The notes under the pieces were generated by a model. That model saw only the letters and a program-made list of their open reading frames with translations. It had not been told where the DNA came from and did not search any database. Below are positions 1 to 5,749 of a DNA stretch of 13,895 nt, piece after piece. Positions within the stretch are counted from its first letter, which is position 1, and every line of letters begins with the position of its first letter. Source of the DNA: Natrialbaceae archaeon (lineage in GTDB: Archaea > Halobacteriota > Halobacteria > Halobacteriales > Natrialbaceae); assembly GCA_003552325.1 (NCBI GenBank), contig PUKM01000216.1, positions 1-13,895 on the forward strand, given 5' to 3'. The position numbers were made by a program, and so were the translations under genes.

Positions 1-585
1 ATCGGTAACCACGCCGATCTAGAGCCCCTTGCAACCCACTACGACGTCCCGTTTCACGACATCGGCACCGAGAGTGGACAACAGGACGAAGACCGCCTCC
101 TCGAGTTGCTCGCGGAATACGACGCCGATCTGATCGTCCTGGCACGATATATGCGCATCTTGAGTCCGAACGTCGTCTTCCGGTACGAAGACCGAATCAT
201 CAACGTCCACCCCTCGCTCTTGCCATCGTTCCCCGGGGCCGAAGCCTACCGCCAGGCGCTCGAGGAGGGCGTTCGCGTCGCCGGTGTCACTGCCCACTAC
301 GTCACGACGGATCTCGATCAGGGCCCCATCATCACCCAGCGGGCGTTCGACGTTCCCGACGACGCCGACCGGGAGCTGATGAAACGCCGTGGCCAGCCAC
401 TCGAGGCCGACGCGTTGCTCGAGGCCGTTCGTCTGCACCTGAACGGGGACGTCTCGGTTCACCGCGGGCGAACGACAGTTCGGGAGAGTGAAACGGCGTA
501 CCAGCTTGGATTGCCCGAGGAGGTTCGGGAGGTGTCACCGGATCGACCCGTCGACGGGATCGTGAACGCCCTTTCTGACGAGTAG
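1..585 (+). CDS. purU: Formyltetrahydrofolate deformylase, C-terminal part (5' end outside window)
   Basis: The reading frame is open from base 1 to the TAG at 583-585, giving 194 residues without a start, so the N-terminus (normally an ACT domain) lies upstream. The visible part is the formyl-transferase fold shared by PurU and PurN: ARYMRILSP, then NVHPSLLPSFPGA with the catalytic Asn and His, then HYVTTDLDQGPII with the catalytic Asp. PurU hydrolyses 10-formyl-THF to formate and THF, feeding formate to purine synthesis or balancing the one-carbon pool. The HPSLLPSF motif followed by the TTDLDQGPI motif favours PurU over PurN. About 50 residues after the catalytic domain (HRGRTTVRESETAYQLG onward) form a tail not seen in bacterial PurU; this may be a haloarchaeal extension (inference). 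The gene is convergent with the MATE gene, with 12 bp between the stops. Confidence 0.88.
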   Translation: MGNHADLEPLATHYDVPFHDIGTESGQQDEDRLLELLAEYDADLIVLARYMRILSPNVVFRYEDRIINVHPSLLPSFPGAEAYRQALEEGVRVAGVTAHYVTTDLDQGPIITQRAFDVPDDADRELMKRRGQPLEADALLEAVRLHLNGDVSVHRGRTTVRESETAYQLGLPEEVREVSPDRPVDGIVNALSDE

Positions 586-597
586 GGCCGCTCTCGC

Positions 598-1995
598 TCA
601 GTCGGTTGGCTGACTTCCCCGTTCGGCCATCATCCGTGCAGCCTTCCCGGCCCAATCCCAGTTCACGTAGGCCCAGGTGACGACCAGGAGTGCCCACAGG
701 TAGTACAGAAACACGCCGATTGCGACGCCGAGGACGCCCCACCCGAGTTGGATGGCCAGCAGATACGAGAGACAGAGATAAAACAGGAAGAGGCCGCTCG
801 AGCGAGCGATGAACGGGACCATCGTCTGTCCGGCACCCTGTAACGCACCGGCGATGACGATGTAGGTGATCAAGAACGGGGCGCCGAGTCCGTATGCACG
901 GGCGAACGTGACGGCGTGGTCCGCGGTTTCGGGGTCGTCAGTGAAGATGGCGACGAACTCCTGGGCGAAGCCGGCGAGGACGATGCCGATAACGCCGACA
1001 GTCGCCAGCCCCAGGCCGGCGATGGCCCAGCCGTTGAACCGAGCGGCTTCCGGGTCGCCCTCGCCAAGGTACTGACCGATGACGATGCTGGCCGCAACGT
1101 TGTAGCCACGCGAGAGCGGACTCGTGATCTGCTGGTAGAGGCGACGACCAACCTGGTAGGCGGCGTTCGCTTCGGTACTGATCATGAGGAGCAACGAGTT
1201 GAACGGGAACTCGATGACGGTGGCGACCAGCCCTTCGGCGATACGCGGTGCGCTCACGGTGAGTAACTGCTTCGCGATGACCCAGTCACGCGGCATGACG
1301 AACGAACCCTCGCGCCATGGCCCAGCGATAATTCCCAGCAGTGCCAGGGCCGTGAAGACGTTTGCCACTGCCGTCGCGAGTCCAATGCCAACGACCTCGA
1401 GGCGGGGCGCGCCGAACATGCCCAGGCCGAGGGTGAACGAGCCGATGACGTTCATGATGTTGGCGATGACGTTGACGATCATGGGCGAGATGGTGTCGCC
1501 GGTTCCCTGCAGCGCCCGGGCGGCGATGATACCGACGTGACGGGCCGGCGCAGTCGCCATGATGATGGCCAGGTAGATCGCCCCGTACTCGACGACTTCG
1601 GACTCTGCGCCGAGAATTTCGATTGCGAACTCGCTCAACACGACGCCGAAAATCATGAACGGAATCCCGGCAACAGCGCCCAGCAGGATCGCCTGTGTAA
1701 TCGCCTCGTTCCGGGTATCCAGCGCGCCGCTCCCGGTATCCTGACTCGAGAGCGCAATCGCGCCACCGCCCAGTCCGAGGCCGATTCGGAGTGGGAGCCG
1801 TGCGTACAAGTCAGCGAGACCGAGTGCCGCAATCGCAGCGGGCGAGAGCAGGCCCGTGACGATGATGTCGACGGTCCGCATCAGTGTTCGCGTGGTCTGT
1901 TCGGCCATGATCGGCCACGCGAGGAGGAGGACGCGCGTCCAGACCGAGCGCAGTCGCTGCGGGAGGGACTCGGACCCGGACGCAGAGTGGCCCAT
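598..1995 (-). CDS. MATE-family multidrug/sodium antiporter
   Basis: The protein is 465 residues and almost entirely hydrophobic helices, the size of a 12-helix MATE exporter, which expels cationic or organic substrates using a Na+ or H+ gradient. It opens with a short hydrophilic head and then LLLAWPIMAEQTTRTLMRTVD. The two-fold internal symmetry of MATE proteins shows in the paired motifs ARALQGTGDT and AGALQGAGQT. The frame stays open for another 115 codons upstream, but that stretch is Arg/Ser/Thr/Pro-rich and not acidic, unlike haloarchaeal protein. I chose the ATG at 1993-1995 because MATE similarity begins just after it and a TATA-like box lies about 27 bp upstream (2018-2026). The substrate cannot be inferred. 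Confidence 0.9.
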   Translation of the reverse strand: MGHSASGSESLPQRLRSVWTRVLLLAWPIMAEQTTRTLMRTVDIIVTGLLSPAAIAALGLADLYARLPLRIGLGLGGGAIALSSQDTGSGALDTRNEAITQAILLGAVAGIPFMIFGVVLSEFAIEILGAESEVVEYGAIYLAIIMATAPARHVGIIAARALQGTGDTISPMIVNVIANIMNVIGSFTLGLGMFGAPRLEVVGIGLATAVANVFTALALLGIIAGPWREGSFVMPRDWVIAKQLLTVSAPRIAEGLVATVIEFPFNSLLLMISTEANAAYQVGRRLYQQITSPLSRGYNVAASIVIGQYLGEGDPEAARFNGWAIAGLGLATVGVIGIVLAGFAQEFVAIFTDDPETADHAVTFARAYGLGAPFLITYIVIAGALQGAGQTMVPFIARSSGLFLFYLCLSYLLAIQLGWGVLGVAIGVFLYYLWALLVVTWAYVNWDWAGKAARMMAERGSQPTD

Positions 1996-2017
1996 ACTCG
2001 TCGCAGTCCGTGCCGGG

Positions 2018-2026
2018 TGATTATGC
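2018..2026 (-). promoter_or_regulatory. TATA-like box of the MATE gene
   Basis: On the minus strand this reads GCATAATCA, centred about 27 bp before the ATG at 1995. This spacing fits a leaderless transcript and argues against longer start choices. Confidence 0.55.
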
Positions 2027-2300
2027 CTCCGGTAGGAGCAAGAGGTTCGCCGTCTTGGTGTACCGGTTTGACTCGAGCGGTTACGACTGCGATAGCGTGT
2101 GGTCGAGCATCTCGGGAGACAGCTTGTCGGGAGGGGTAGTATGGCCGGCTGCCCACATCCCGGATTCGGAGCCAATTTGGCCCTCGAGCGGGTCGTCTGT
2201 TGTGACACCGTATGACGAATGACGGGCGTCGTCTTCCCGTCAGACATCATTTTCACCCCGCTTCCGTCTGTCGGTTTCACTTCCGCCCCGCAGACATGAG

Positions 2301-2307
2301 ATTTATA
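2301..2307 (+). promoter_or_regulatory. Strong distal TATA box upstream of ilvA
   Basis: ATTTATATGG is the best TATA-like match in the window. It would start transcription near 2328-2332, inside the left arm of the dyad at 2324-2360 and about 130 bp before the ilvA ATG. It could drive a long-leader ilvA transcript or a separate small RNA. Read on the other strand it is also A/T-symmetric, so minus-strand activity is possible. Confidence 0.5.
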
Positions 2308-2323
2308 TGGGTCGCGTTCCCGT

Positions 2324-2360
2324 ATACAGGTGCACGTCACACGCCGTGCATACCCTGTAT
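2324..2360. repeat. Interrupted dyad at the distal ilvA start site
   Basis: ATACAGG (2324-2330) and GCACG (2332-2336) are mirrored by CGTGC (2345-2349) and CCTGTAT (2354-2360), with one unpaired base on the left and four on the right. The symmetry sits directly downstream of the strong TATA box, where an archaeal repressor operator or a 5' RNA hairpin would lie. Confidence 0.5.
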
Positions 2361-2430
2361 TCCCATCGTGCTGTCTGCGCCCGGCAGCGCGATTTTGTCA
2401 CACCTCTCGAGTAACGACGATAACAACGCT

Positions 2431-2440
2431 TTACAATTAT
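2431..2440 (+). promoter_or_regulatory. Proximal TATA-like box of ilvA
   Basis: TTACAATTAT is centred about 24 bp before the ATG at 2459, fitting leaderless transcription of the 403-residue form. Confidence 0.5.
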
Positions 2441-2458
2441 TGCCGAGTAGTCGCCGCT

Positions 2459-3670
2459 ATGCTTTCACTTTCTGACGTACTCGAGGCCAGAGATCGGGTT
2501 CGAGAGACGGCCCGGCACACGCCGCTGACACACTCACATACCTTTTCGGCGATGACCGGGGCAACAGTGTCACTCAAACTCGAGAACTTTCAGCGAACGG
2601 GGGCGTTCAAAATTCGCGGGGCGACGAATCGAATCGCCACGTTATCTGATACCGAAAAGGATGCCGGAGTCGTCACCGCAAGTGCGGGCAATCACGCACA
2701 GGGTGTCGCCCTTGCGGCCTCACGGATGGGTGTCGACGCGAAGATCGTCATGCCCGAACCGGCCCCGATCGCGAAGGTCAAAGCGACCCAGAGTTACGGT
2801 GCCGAGGTCGTGCTCTCGGGTGTCGACTACGACGCTGCAGCCGAGCGGGCACACGACATCGAACGAGCGGAGGGTCGAACCTACGTACACGCCTTCGATG
2901 ACGAGTACATCATGGCGGGACAGGGGACGATTGGCCTCGAGATCCTCGAGGATTGTCCGGAAGTCGATACGGTGGTCGTCCCGATCGGCGGTGGCGGACT
3001 CATCGCAGGAATCGCGACGGCCATCAAGGGACAGAAACCGGACACTCGCGTCGTCGGTGTACAGGCAGCGGGAGCCTCGAGCTTGACGCAATCACTCGAG
3101 AAAGGCGAAGTTGTCACGATTGACGGCGTCGATACGATCGCCGACGGAATCGCCACGAGAAGCGTCGGGACAAAAACCTTCGATGTCATCGAAGCGCGCG
3201 TCGACGAGGTGGTCACCGTCACGGACGAACAGATCGCGATGGCTGTCGTTCACCTCCTCGAGCGTTCGAAAACTGTCGTCGAAGGGGCCGGTGCAGTGGC
3301 CCTGGCGGCAGTTCTATTCGAACAGTTCGAATACGACGATGGTGAAGTGATCGTCCCGGCACTCTGTGGGGGGAATATCGACCTCAACATGCTCTCGACG
3401 GTCATCATCCGTGGACTGATCGAAACCGGCCGCTACCTGAAGATCAAAACGGTGCTCAAAGACCGGCCGGGAGCACTCGAGGAGCTGTTGGCGATCCTGT
3501 CCGGCTACCGGGCGAACATTTACGGTATTCAGCACGACCGGACGTCTCGAGACATCGGAATGAGTGATACGGAGGTCGAAATCGACCTCGAAACGCGCGG
3601 ACACGATCACGTCGAGGAACTCCTCGAGGCGATGGAGTCCAACGGCTACGAAGTCGATGTGCTGATCTAA
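2459..3670 (+). CDS. ilvA: Threonine ammonia-lyase (threonine dehydratase)
   Basis: This PLP enzyme converts threonine (and serine) to 2-oxobutyrate (or pyruvate) plus ammonia, the entry step of isoleucine synthesis or of threonine catabolism. The product is 403 residues. Visible are the PLP-lysine motif FKIRGA (Lys51), SAGNHAQGVA, the phosphate-binding loop GGGGLIAG, and a C-terminal single ACT domain from about residue 325 (YLKIKTVLKDRPGALEELL onward). One ACT domain and this length match the short, catabolic-like class; the long biosynthetic class has two regulatory domains. The frame extends 43 codons upstream to a GTG at 2330, but that segment is basic and Cys-rich. The ATG at 2459 fits the family N-terminus and has its own TATA-like box. 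RidA, which removes the enzyme's reactive enamine products, lies about 100 bp downstream. Confidence 0.93.
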   Translation: MLSLSDVLEARDRVRETARHTPLTHSHTFSAMTGATVSLKLENFQRTGAFKIRGATNRIATLSDTEKDAGVVTASAGNHAQGVALAASRMGVDAKIVMPEPAPIAKVKATQSYGAEVVLSGVDYDAAAERAHDIERAEGRTYVHAFDDEYIMAGQGTIGLEILEDCPEVDTVVVPIGGGGLIAGIATAIKGQKPDTRVVGVQAAGASSLTQSLEKGEVVTIDGVDTIADGIATRSVGTKTFDVIEARVDEVVTVTDEQIAMAVVHLLERSKTVVEGAGAVALAAVLFEQFEYDDGEVIVPALCGGNIDLNMLSTVIIRGLIETGRYLKIKTVLKDRPGALEELLAILSGYRANIYGIQHDRTSRDIGMSDTEVEIDLETRGHDHVEELLEAMESNGYEVDVLI

Positions 3671-3737
3671 ACCGTCTCACTGCATACCGTTCGGCAAGCA
3701 GTACGACTTAGGCACCGCTCCAGTGAAATGCCCGGTG

Positions 3738-3743
3738 TTTAAG
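3738..3743 (+). promoter_or_regulatory. TATA-like box of ridA
   Basis: TTTAAG is centred about 28 bp before the ridA ATG at 3768, so ridA probably has its own leaderless transcript in addition to any read-through from ilvA. Confidence 0.5.
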
Positions 3744-3767
3744 CACATTCCCCGAGTTCCCCCGCGT

Positions 3768-4148
3768 ATGAAACGGATACTCAGCACGGACGAAGCGCCG
3801 GCCGCAGTCGGTGCGTACAGTCAGGGAACCACCAATGACTCACTCGTCTTCACTGCCGGTCAGATTCCACTCACGCCGGATGGCGAACTGCTGGACGACG
3901 AACCGATCGACGTCCAAACCGCCCAATCACTGGACAACATCGTGGCCGTTCTCGAGGAAGCCGGCGTGTCGATGGACGACGTCCTCAAAATGACCGTCCT
4001 GCTCGACGACATCGAGGAGTTCGAGGCGATGAACGAAGTCTACAGCACCTACTTCGACGACGAACCGCCGGCACGCAGTGCGTTCGAGGTCGCGAACTTG
4101 CCGAAAGGCGTCGGGATCGAGATCGAAGCCATCGCCAGTCTCGAGTAA
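3768..4148 (+). CDS. ridA: RidA family enamine/imine deaminase
   Basis: The protein is 126 residues, the usual size of the YjgF/YER057c/UK114 family, which forms homotrimers in the cytoplasm. RidA hydrolyses 2-aminoacrylate and 2-aminocrotonate released by PLP dehydratases before they inactivate other PLP enzymes. The signature residues are present: AYSQG near the N-terminus, FTAGQIPL, the substrate-carboxylate-binding Arg in PARSAFEV, and the terminal EIEAIAS with the catalytic-site Glu. The ATG at 3768 was chosen because the protein then starts at the canonical MKRILSTDEAPAAVGAYSQG and a TATA-like box lies 28 bp upstream; a start at 3723 would add 15 non-family residues. Its position after ilvA fits the IlvA/RidA metabolic pair known from Salmonella. 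Confidence 0.92.
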   Translation: MKRILSTDEAPAAVGAYSQGTTNDSLVFTAGQIPLTPDGELLDDEPIDVQTAQSLDNIVAVLEEAGVSMDDVLKMTVLLDDIEEFEAMNEVYSTYFDDEPPARSAFEVANLPKGVGIEIEAIASLE

Positions 4149-4152
4149 CCTC

Positions 4153-4410
4153 GTGCGACCACGTGTCAAATCGGCCATCCTCTGGGGAGCCGTCGGGTTC
4201 ATGACGTTCCTGGTGTTGATCCAGGGGTATGCGGTACTCCGGGAGCCACTGGTTTCGCTCACCGAAGGGGCCGTGGTAGCGGTAGTCGTCGGTGTGGGGA
4301 CGGGGATCGGTGCCTATGCGCTCGAGCATCGGGTCGCGACGTGGGCTGCCAGGCGGGCGCTCGCGAAAGAACGGCGAGGGGCAGACGGGGACGAGCGTGA
4401 GAAGACGTGA
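4153..4410 (+). CDS. Small two-helix membrane protein of unknown function
   Basis: The gene begins at a GTG 4 bp after the ridA stop and encodes 85 residues, so it is very likely co-transcribed with ridA. Two hydrophobic segments are clear: about residues 8-29 (AILWGAVGFMTFLVLIQGY) and 38-57 (GAVVAVVVGVGTGIGAYAL). They are followed by a charged, partly basic cytoplasmic-type tail (ARRALAKERRGADGDEREKT). I do not recognise the family. The same frame is open to an ATG at 4078, but that start lies inside ridA and would add 25 Arg/Ser/Lys-rich residues, so the GTG is preferred. Tight coupling to ridA is the only functional clue and does not establish a shared role. Confidence 0.7.
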   Translation: MRPRVKSAILWGAVGFMTFLVLIQGYAVLREPLVSLTEGAVVAVVVGVGTGIGAYALEHRVATWAARRALAKERRGADGDEREKT

Positions 4411-4440
4411 CGCGTGCGTGATGGACCCGTTACGTAACAG

Positions 4441-4446
4441 TTAAAC
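4441..4446 (+). promoter_or_regulatory. TATA-like box of tRNA-Ser
   Basis: TTAAAC, preceded by the AT-richer TTACGTAACAG, is centred about 28 bp before the mature 5' end of the tRNA at 4472. Confidence 0.45.
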
Positions 4447-4471
4447 GAGCGACCCGGCTATGCTCGAGTGA

Positions 4472-4553
4472 GCCAGGATGGCCGAACGGTAAGGCGCACG
4501 CCTGGAAAGCGTGTTCCCTTTCGGGATTCTGGGTTCAAATCCCAGTCCTGGCG
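4472..4553 (+). tRNA. tRNA-Ser (anticodon GGA)
   Basis: All parts of a class II tRNA fold. The acceptor stem is GCCAGGA (4472-4478) with TCCTGGC (4546-4552) and discriminator G4553. The anticodon stem is CACGC (4497-4501) with GCGTG (4509-4513), and the 7-base loop carries GGA at 4504-4506. A long variable arm with CCC/GGG pairing around TTTC (about 4514-4528) is followed by the T-arm CTGGG, loop TTCAAAT, CCCAG. The long variable arm and GGA anticodon identify serine. CCA is not encoded. There is no intron. The 3' end is repeated twice downstream. Confidence 0.96.
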
Positions 4554-4557
4554 TTTC
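4532..4557 (+). repeat. tRNA 3'-end repeat, copy 1 (inside tRNA-Ser)
   Basis: This is the T-loop-to-3'-end part of the tRNA plus four following bases (TTTC). It is identical over 26 bases to copy 3 and shares a 23-base core (4533-4555) with copy 2. This T-arm sub-site is a common integration target of archaeal tyrosine recombinases. Confidence 0.85.
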
Positions 4558-4617
4558 CGTGATTCTACACCCCCGAGCGGCGCGTAGCGGCGCGAGCAAA
4601 TCGGAATCACAGAACGC
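4551..4617. repeat. Inverted repeat starting at the tRNA 3' end
   Basis: GCGTT (4551-4555) and GTGATTC (4559-4565) are mirrored by GAATCAC (4604-4610) and AACGC (4613-4617), separated by three bases on one side and two on the other. The 38-base interior is very GC-rich and carries GCGGCGCG twice. It may be a transcript-end structure for the tRNA or the edge of a lost element. Confidence 0.45.
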
Positions 4618-4703
4618 AATCGGCGGGATTTGAGCACGCGAGTCGCAGCCCCGGGAGCGGAGTCGAACGAAGTGAGGCGAGCACCCTGGAACGTCTCGCA
4701 CCT

Positions 4704-4726
4704 GTTCAAATCCCAGTCCTGGCGTT
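4704..4726 (+). repeat. tRNA 3'-end repeat, copy 2 (candidate att scar)
   Basis: These 23 bases are identical to 4533-4555, beginning GTTCAAATC and ending CCTGGCGTT. The copy is 171 bp downstream of copy 1 and is not part of a complete tRNA. It is preceded by a GAGCGGAGTCGAACGAAGTG-type purine-rich patch. Confidence 0.85.
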
Positions 4727-4825
4727 CTTTGTCGCAAGCAAATCGGTAAGCGCCAGATCCGTAAAAAGAAACTTGAATCAGGGAGGTCGCGTACAGCGAG
4801 GAACGAGCGAGCCCGTCCGACCGTG

Positions 4826-4848
4826 GTTCAAATCCCAGTCCTGGCGTT
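4826..4848 (+). repeat. tRNA 3'-end repeat, copy 3 (candidate att scar)
   Basis: The same 23-base core occurs 122 bp after copy 2; with flanks (4825-4850) it matches copy 1 over 26 bases. It is preceded by the patch GCGAGGAACGAGCGAGCCCG, similar in style to that before copy 2. No integrase gene lies nearby. Confidence 0.85.
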
Positions 4849-4929
4849 TCTTTCGTCTGGATACAGATACTCGAGCAGTCCGCTATTTCCCATTGACTCC
4901 TGTCCCAAATTTTCCAGGTGACTAACACA

Positions 4930-4938
4930 TTTATTATA
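4930..4938 (+). promoter_or_regulatory. TATA box of the small membrane protein gene
   Basis: TTTATTATA is centred about 24 bp before the ATG at 4958 in an otherwise GC-rich setting. It is one of the clearest TATA boxes in the window. Confidence 0.6.
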
Positions 4939-4957
4939 GGCCATTGAAATAACGCCG

Positions 4958-5164
4958 ATGGCGAGAGATGCTGACGCAGACGCTGACTCGAATCCCGATA
5001 TCGAATCTCGATCGAGCGCTCGGAGATCGCTCGCCCCGTACTATCCGAGCGAGACACCCGATATTCCATCGAGTGACCGACGACGGGGAGCGGTGGCGCT
5101 GTTGCTCGTGTTTGCGTTCTTTGGGGTACTGGGGCTCGTGGCACTCCTCGTGCAGCTCGTCTGA
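4958..5164 (+). CDS. Small single-helix membrane protein of unknown function
   Basis: The 68-residue product has a hydrophilic N-terminal half with an alternating Asp/Ala start (MARDADADADSNPD), a Ser/Pro/Arg-rich middle and an SSDRRR charge cluster, then one C-terminal hydrophobic helix from about residue 44 to the end (GAVALLLVFAFFGVLGLVAL). It looks like a C-tail-anchored peptide with its N-terminus in the cytoplasm. I do not recognise a family. A strong TATA box 24 bp upstream supports the start and expression. The gene converges on sepF with a 28-bp gap. An overlapping +1 frame (from 4968) is Arg/Ser/Cys-rich and is a shadow. Confidence 0.68.
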   Translation: MARDADADADSNPDIESRSSARRSLAPYYPSETPDIPSSDRRRGAVALLLVFAFFGVLGLVALLVQLV

Positions 5165-5192
5165 GTGAATCGTCGCTCGAACTCGAGGACGC

Positions 5193-5549
5193 TTACTGGC
5201 CGAGTTTTTCGCGTCCGATACGAATCCCGGTTGGTGTGATAATGAGTTGGTCGTCGCCTTTCTGGACGATGTCGCCGTCGACCTCGCGGGCGACCTGTTT
5301 GAGTTCGTCGATGATGTGTTCGGTGGTGCTGTCTTTGGTGCGGAGTCGAGTAATGTCGGCGATGACGATGTCGCCGTCGTAGACGGCGTCTTTGATGTCG
5401 ATGGCGTCTACCTGGCTGGCGATTTCGGCGATGTGGACGGACATCGCGGCGTCACTCACAGCCGGGGAGACGTCGTCCAGGTCGAGTTCGACATATTCGT
5501 CGGCGCTGTGACCCTGGTCACTCCCGAGAATTTTGCTCATCAGTCCCAT
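5193..5549 (-). CDS. sepF: Cell division protein SepF
   Basis: SepF anchors FtsZ to the membrane at mid-cell; in Haloferax it is an essential FtsZ anchor (established knowledge). The chosen product is 118 residues. It begins MGLMSKILG, matching the short amphipathic membrane-targeting helix of archaeal SepF, followed by an acidic linker (DEYVELDLDD) and the compact SepF core from about residue 35 to 115 (SVHIAEIASQVDAIDIKDAV onward, with VYDGDIVIADITRL and GDDQLIITPTGIRI). A longer frame to 5606 adds 19 basic residues and is unlikely. The TATA-like box at 5574-5581 is about 28 bp before the ATG at 5549, supporting that start; the internal Met at 5540 is an alternative. Confidence 0.9.
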   Translation of the reverse strand: MGLMSKILGSDQGHSADEYVELDLDDVSPAVSDAAMSVHIAEIASQVDAIDIKDAVYDGDIVIADITRLRTKDSTTEHIIDELKQVAREVDGDIVQKGDDQLIITPTGIRIGREKLGQ

Positions 5550-5573
5550 ACCCTCAACGGTCCTGCGCCGACA

Positions 5574-5581
5574 GTATAATT
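5574..5581 (-). promoter_or_regulatory. TATA-like box of sepF
   Basis: On the minus strand this reads AATTATACT, centred about 28 bp before the ATG at 5549, consistent with a leaderless sepF mRNA. Confidence 0.55.
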
Positions 5582-5708
5582 CTTCCGTCAGACGGTGACG
5601 TTTCAACCAACGAATTTGTTTGAACTCCGATCCTGTTCGCTGAAATAAGTTAAAATAATAATAAATGGTTTCGTTAATTCGTTTTCATATTGTGTCTTTA
5701 TTCCAAAA

Positions 5709-5719
5709 GATATTTATTT
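5709..5719 (+). promoter_or_regulatory. TATA-like box of the subtilase gene
   Basis: GATATTTATTT lies about 35 bp before the ATG at 5750, inside an AT-rich stretch (about 5637-5730) unlike the rest of the window. A second AT hexamer at 5720-5725 is 25-30 bp from the ATG and may be the true box. Confidence 0.45.
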
Positions 5720-5749
5720 CATAATCTAATTGGTGTGGCTGACCATAGC

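Larger units (their letters stand above)
1996..2458. other. Non-coding region upstream of ilvA and the MATE gene
   Basis: This stretch of about 460 bp holds no convincing gene: the reading frames crossing it are Arg/Ser/Cys-rich and lack haloarchaeal amino-acid composition. It does hold the MATE promoter, two TATA-like boxes facing ilvA (2301-2307 and 2431-2440), a perfect 7-bp dyad (2220-2226 with 2236-2242), the heptamer CAGACAT twice (2241-2247 and 2291-2297) with the inverse GTCTG between them (2266-2270), and a larger interrupted dyad at 2324-2360. Confidence 0.6.
4554..4957. other. Gene-free region of tRNA-end repeats and spacers
   Basis: About 400 bp hold no supportable gene. The content is two partial tRNA 3'-end copies, spacers of about 148 and 99 bp that share GC(G/A)AGCAAATCGG (4592-4604 and 4734-4746), the inverted repeat at 4551-4617, and from about 4900 the AT-rich promoter of the next small gene. 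A minus-strand frame across the tRNA and repeats is an artefact of the tRNA complement. Confidence 0.65.

Noticed and set aside
1996..2340. A 115-residue N-terminal extension of the MATE protein
   Set aside because: Composition is not haloarchaeal, MATE proteins do not carry it, and a TATA-like box fits the start at 1995.
2330..2458. A 43-residue N-terminal extension of IlvA from GTG 2330, despite a TATA box 25 bp before it
   Set aside because: The extension is basic and Cys-rich, unlike the rest of the protein, and IlvA similarity begins at the ATG at 2459. The TATA box is reported separately as a possible leader promoter.
4554..4850. Additional tRNA genes at the repeated T-arm sequences
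   Set aside because: Copies 2 and 3 lack the 5' acceptor strand, D-arm and anticodon arm; only the T-loop-to-3'-end part is present.
4458..5144. A 228-codon open frame on the minus strand across the tRNA-Ser and its repeats
   Set aside because: It repeats the DWDLN/GLGFEP peptide typical of frames antisense to tRNA T-arms, overlaps the small membrane gene, and has no promoter or haloarchaeal amino-acid composition.
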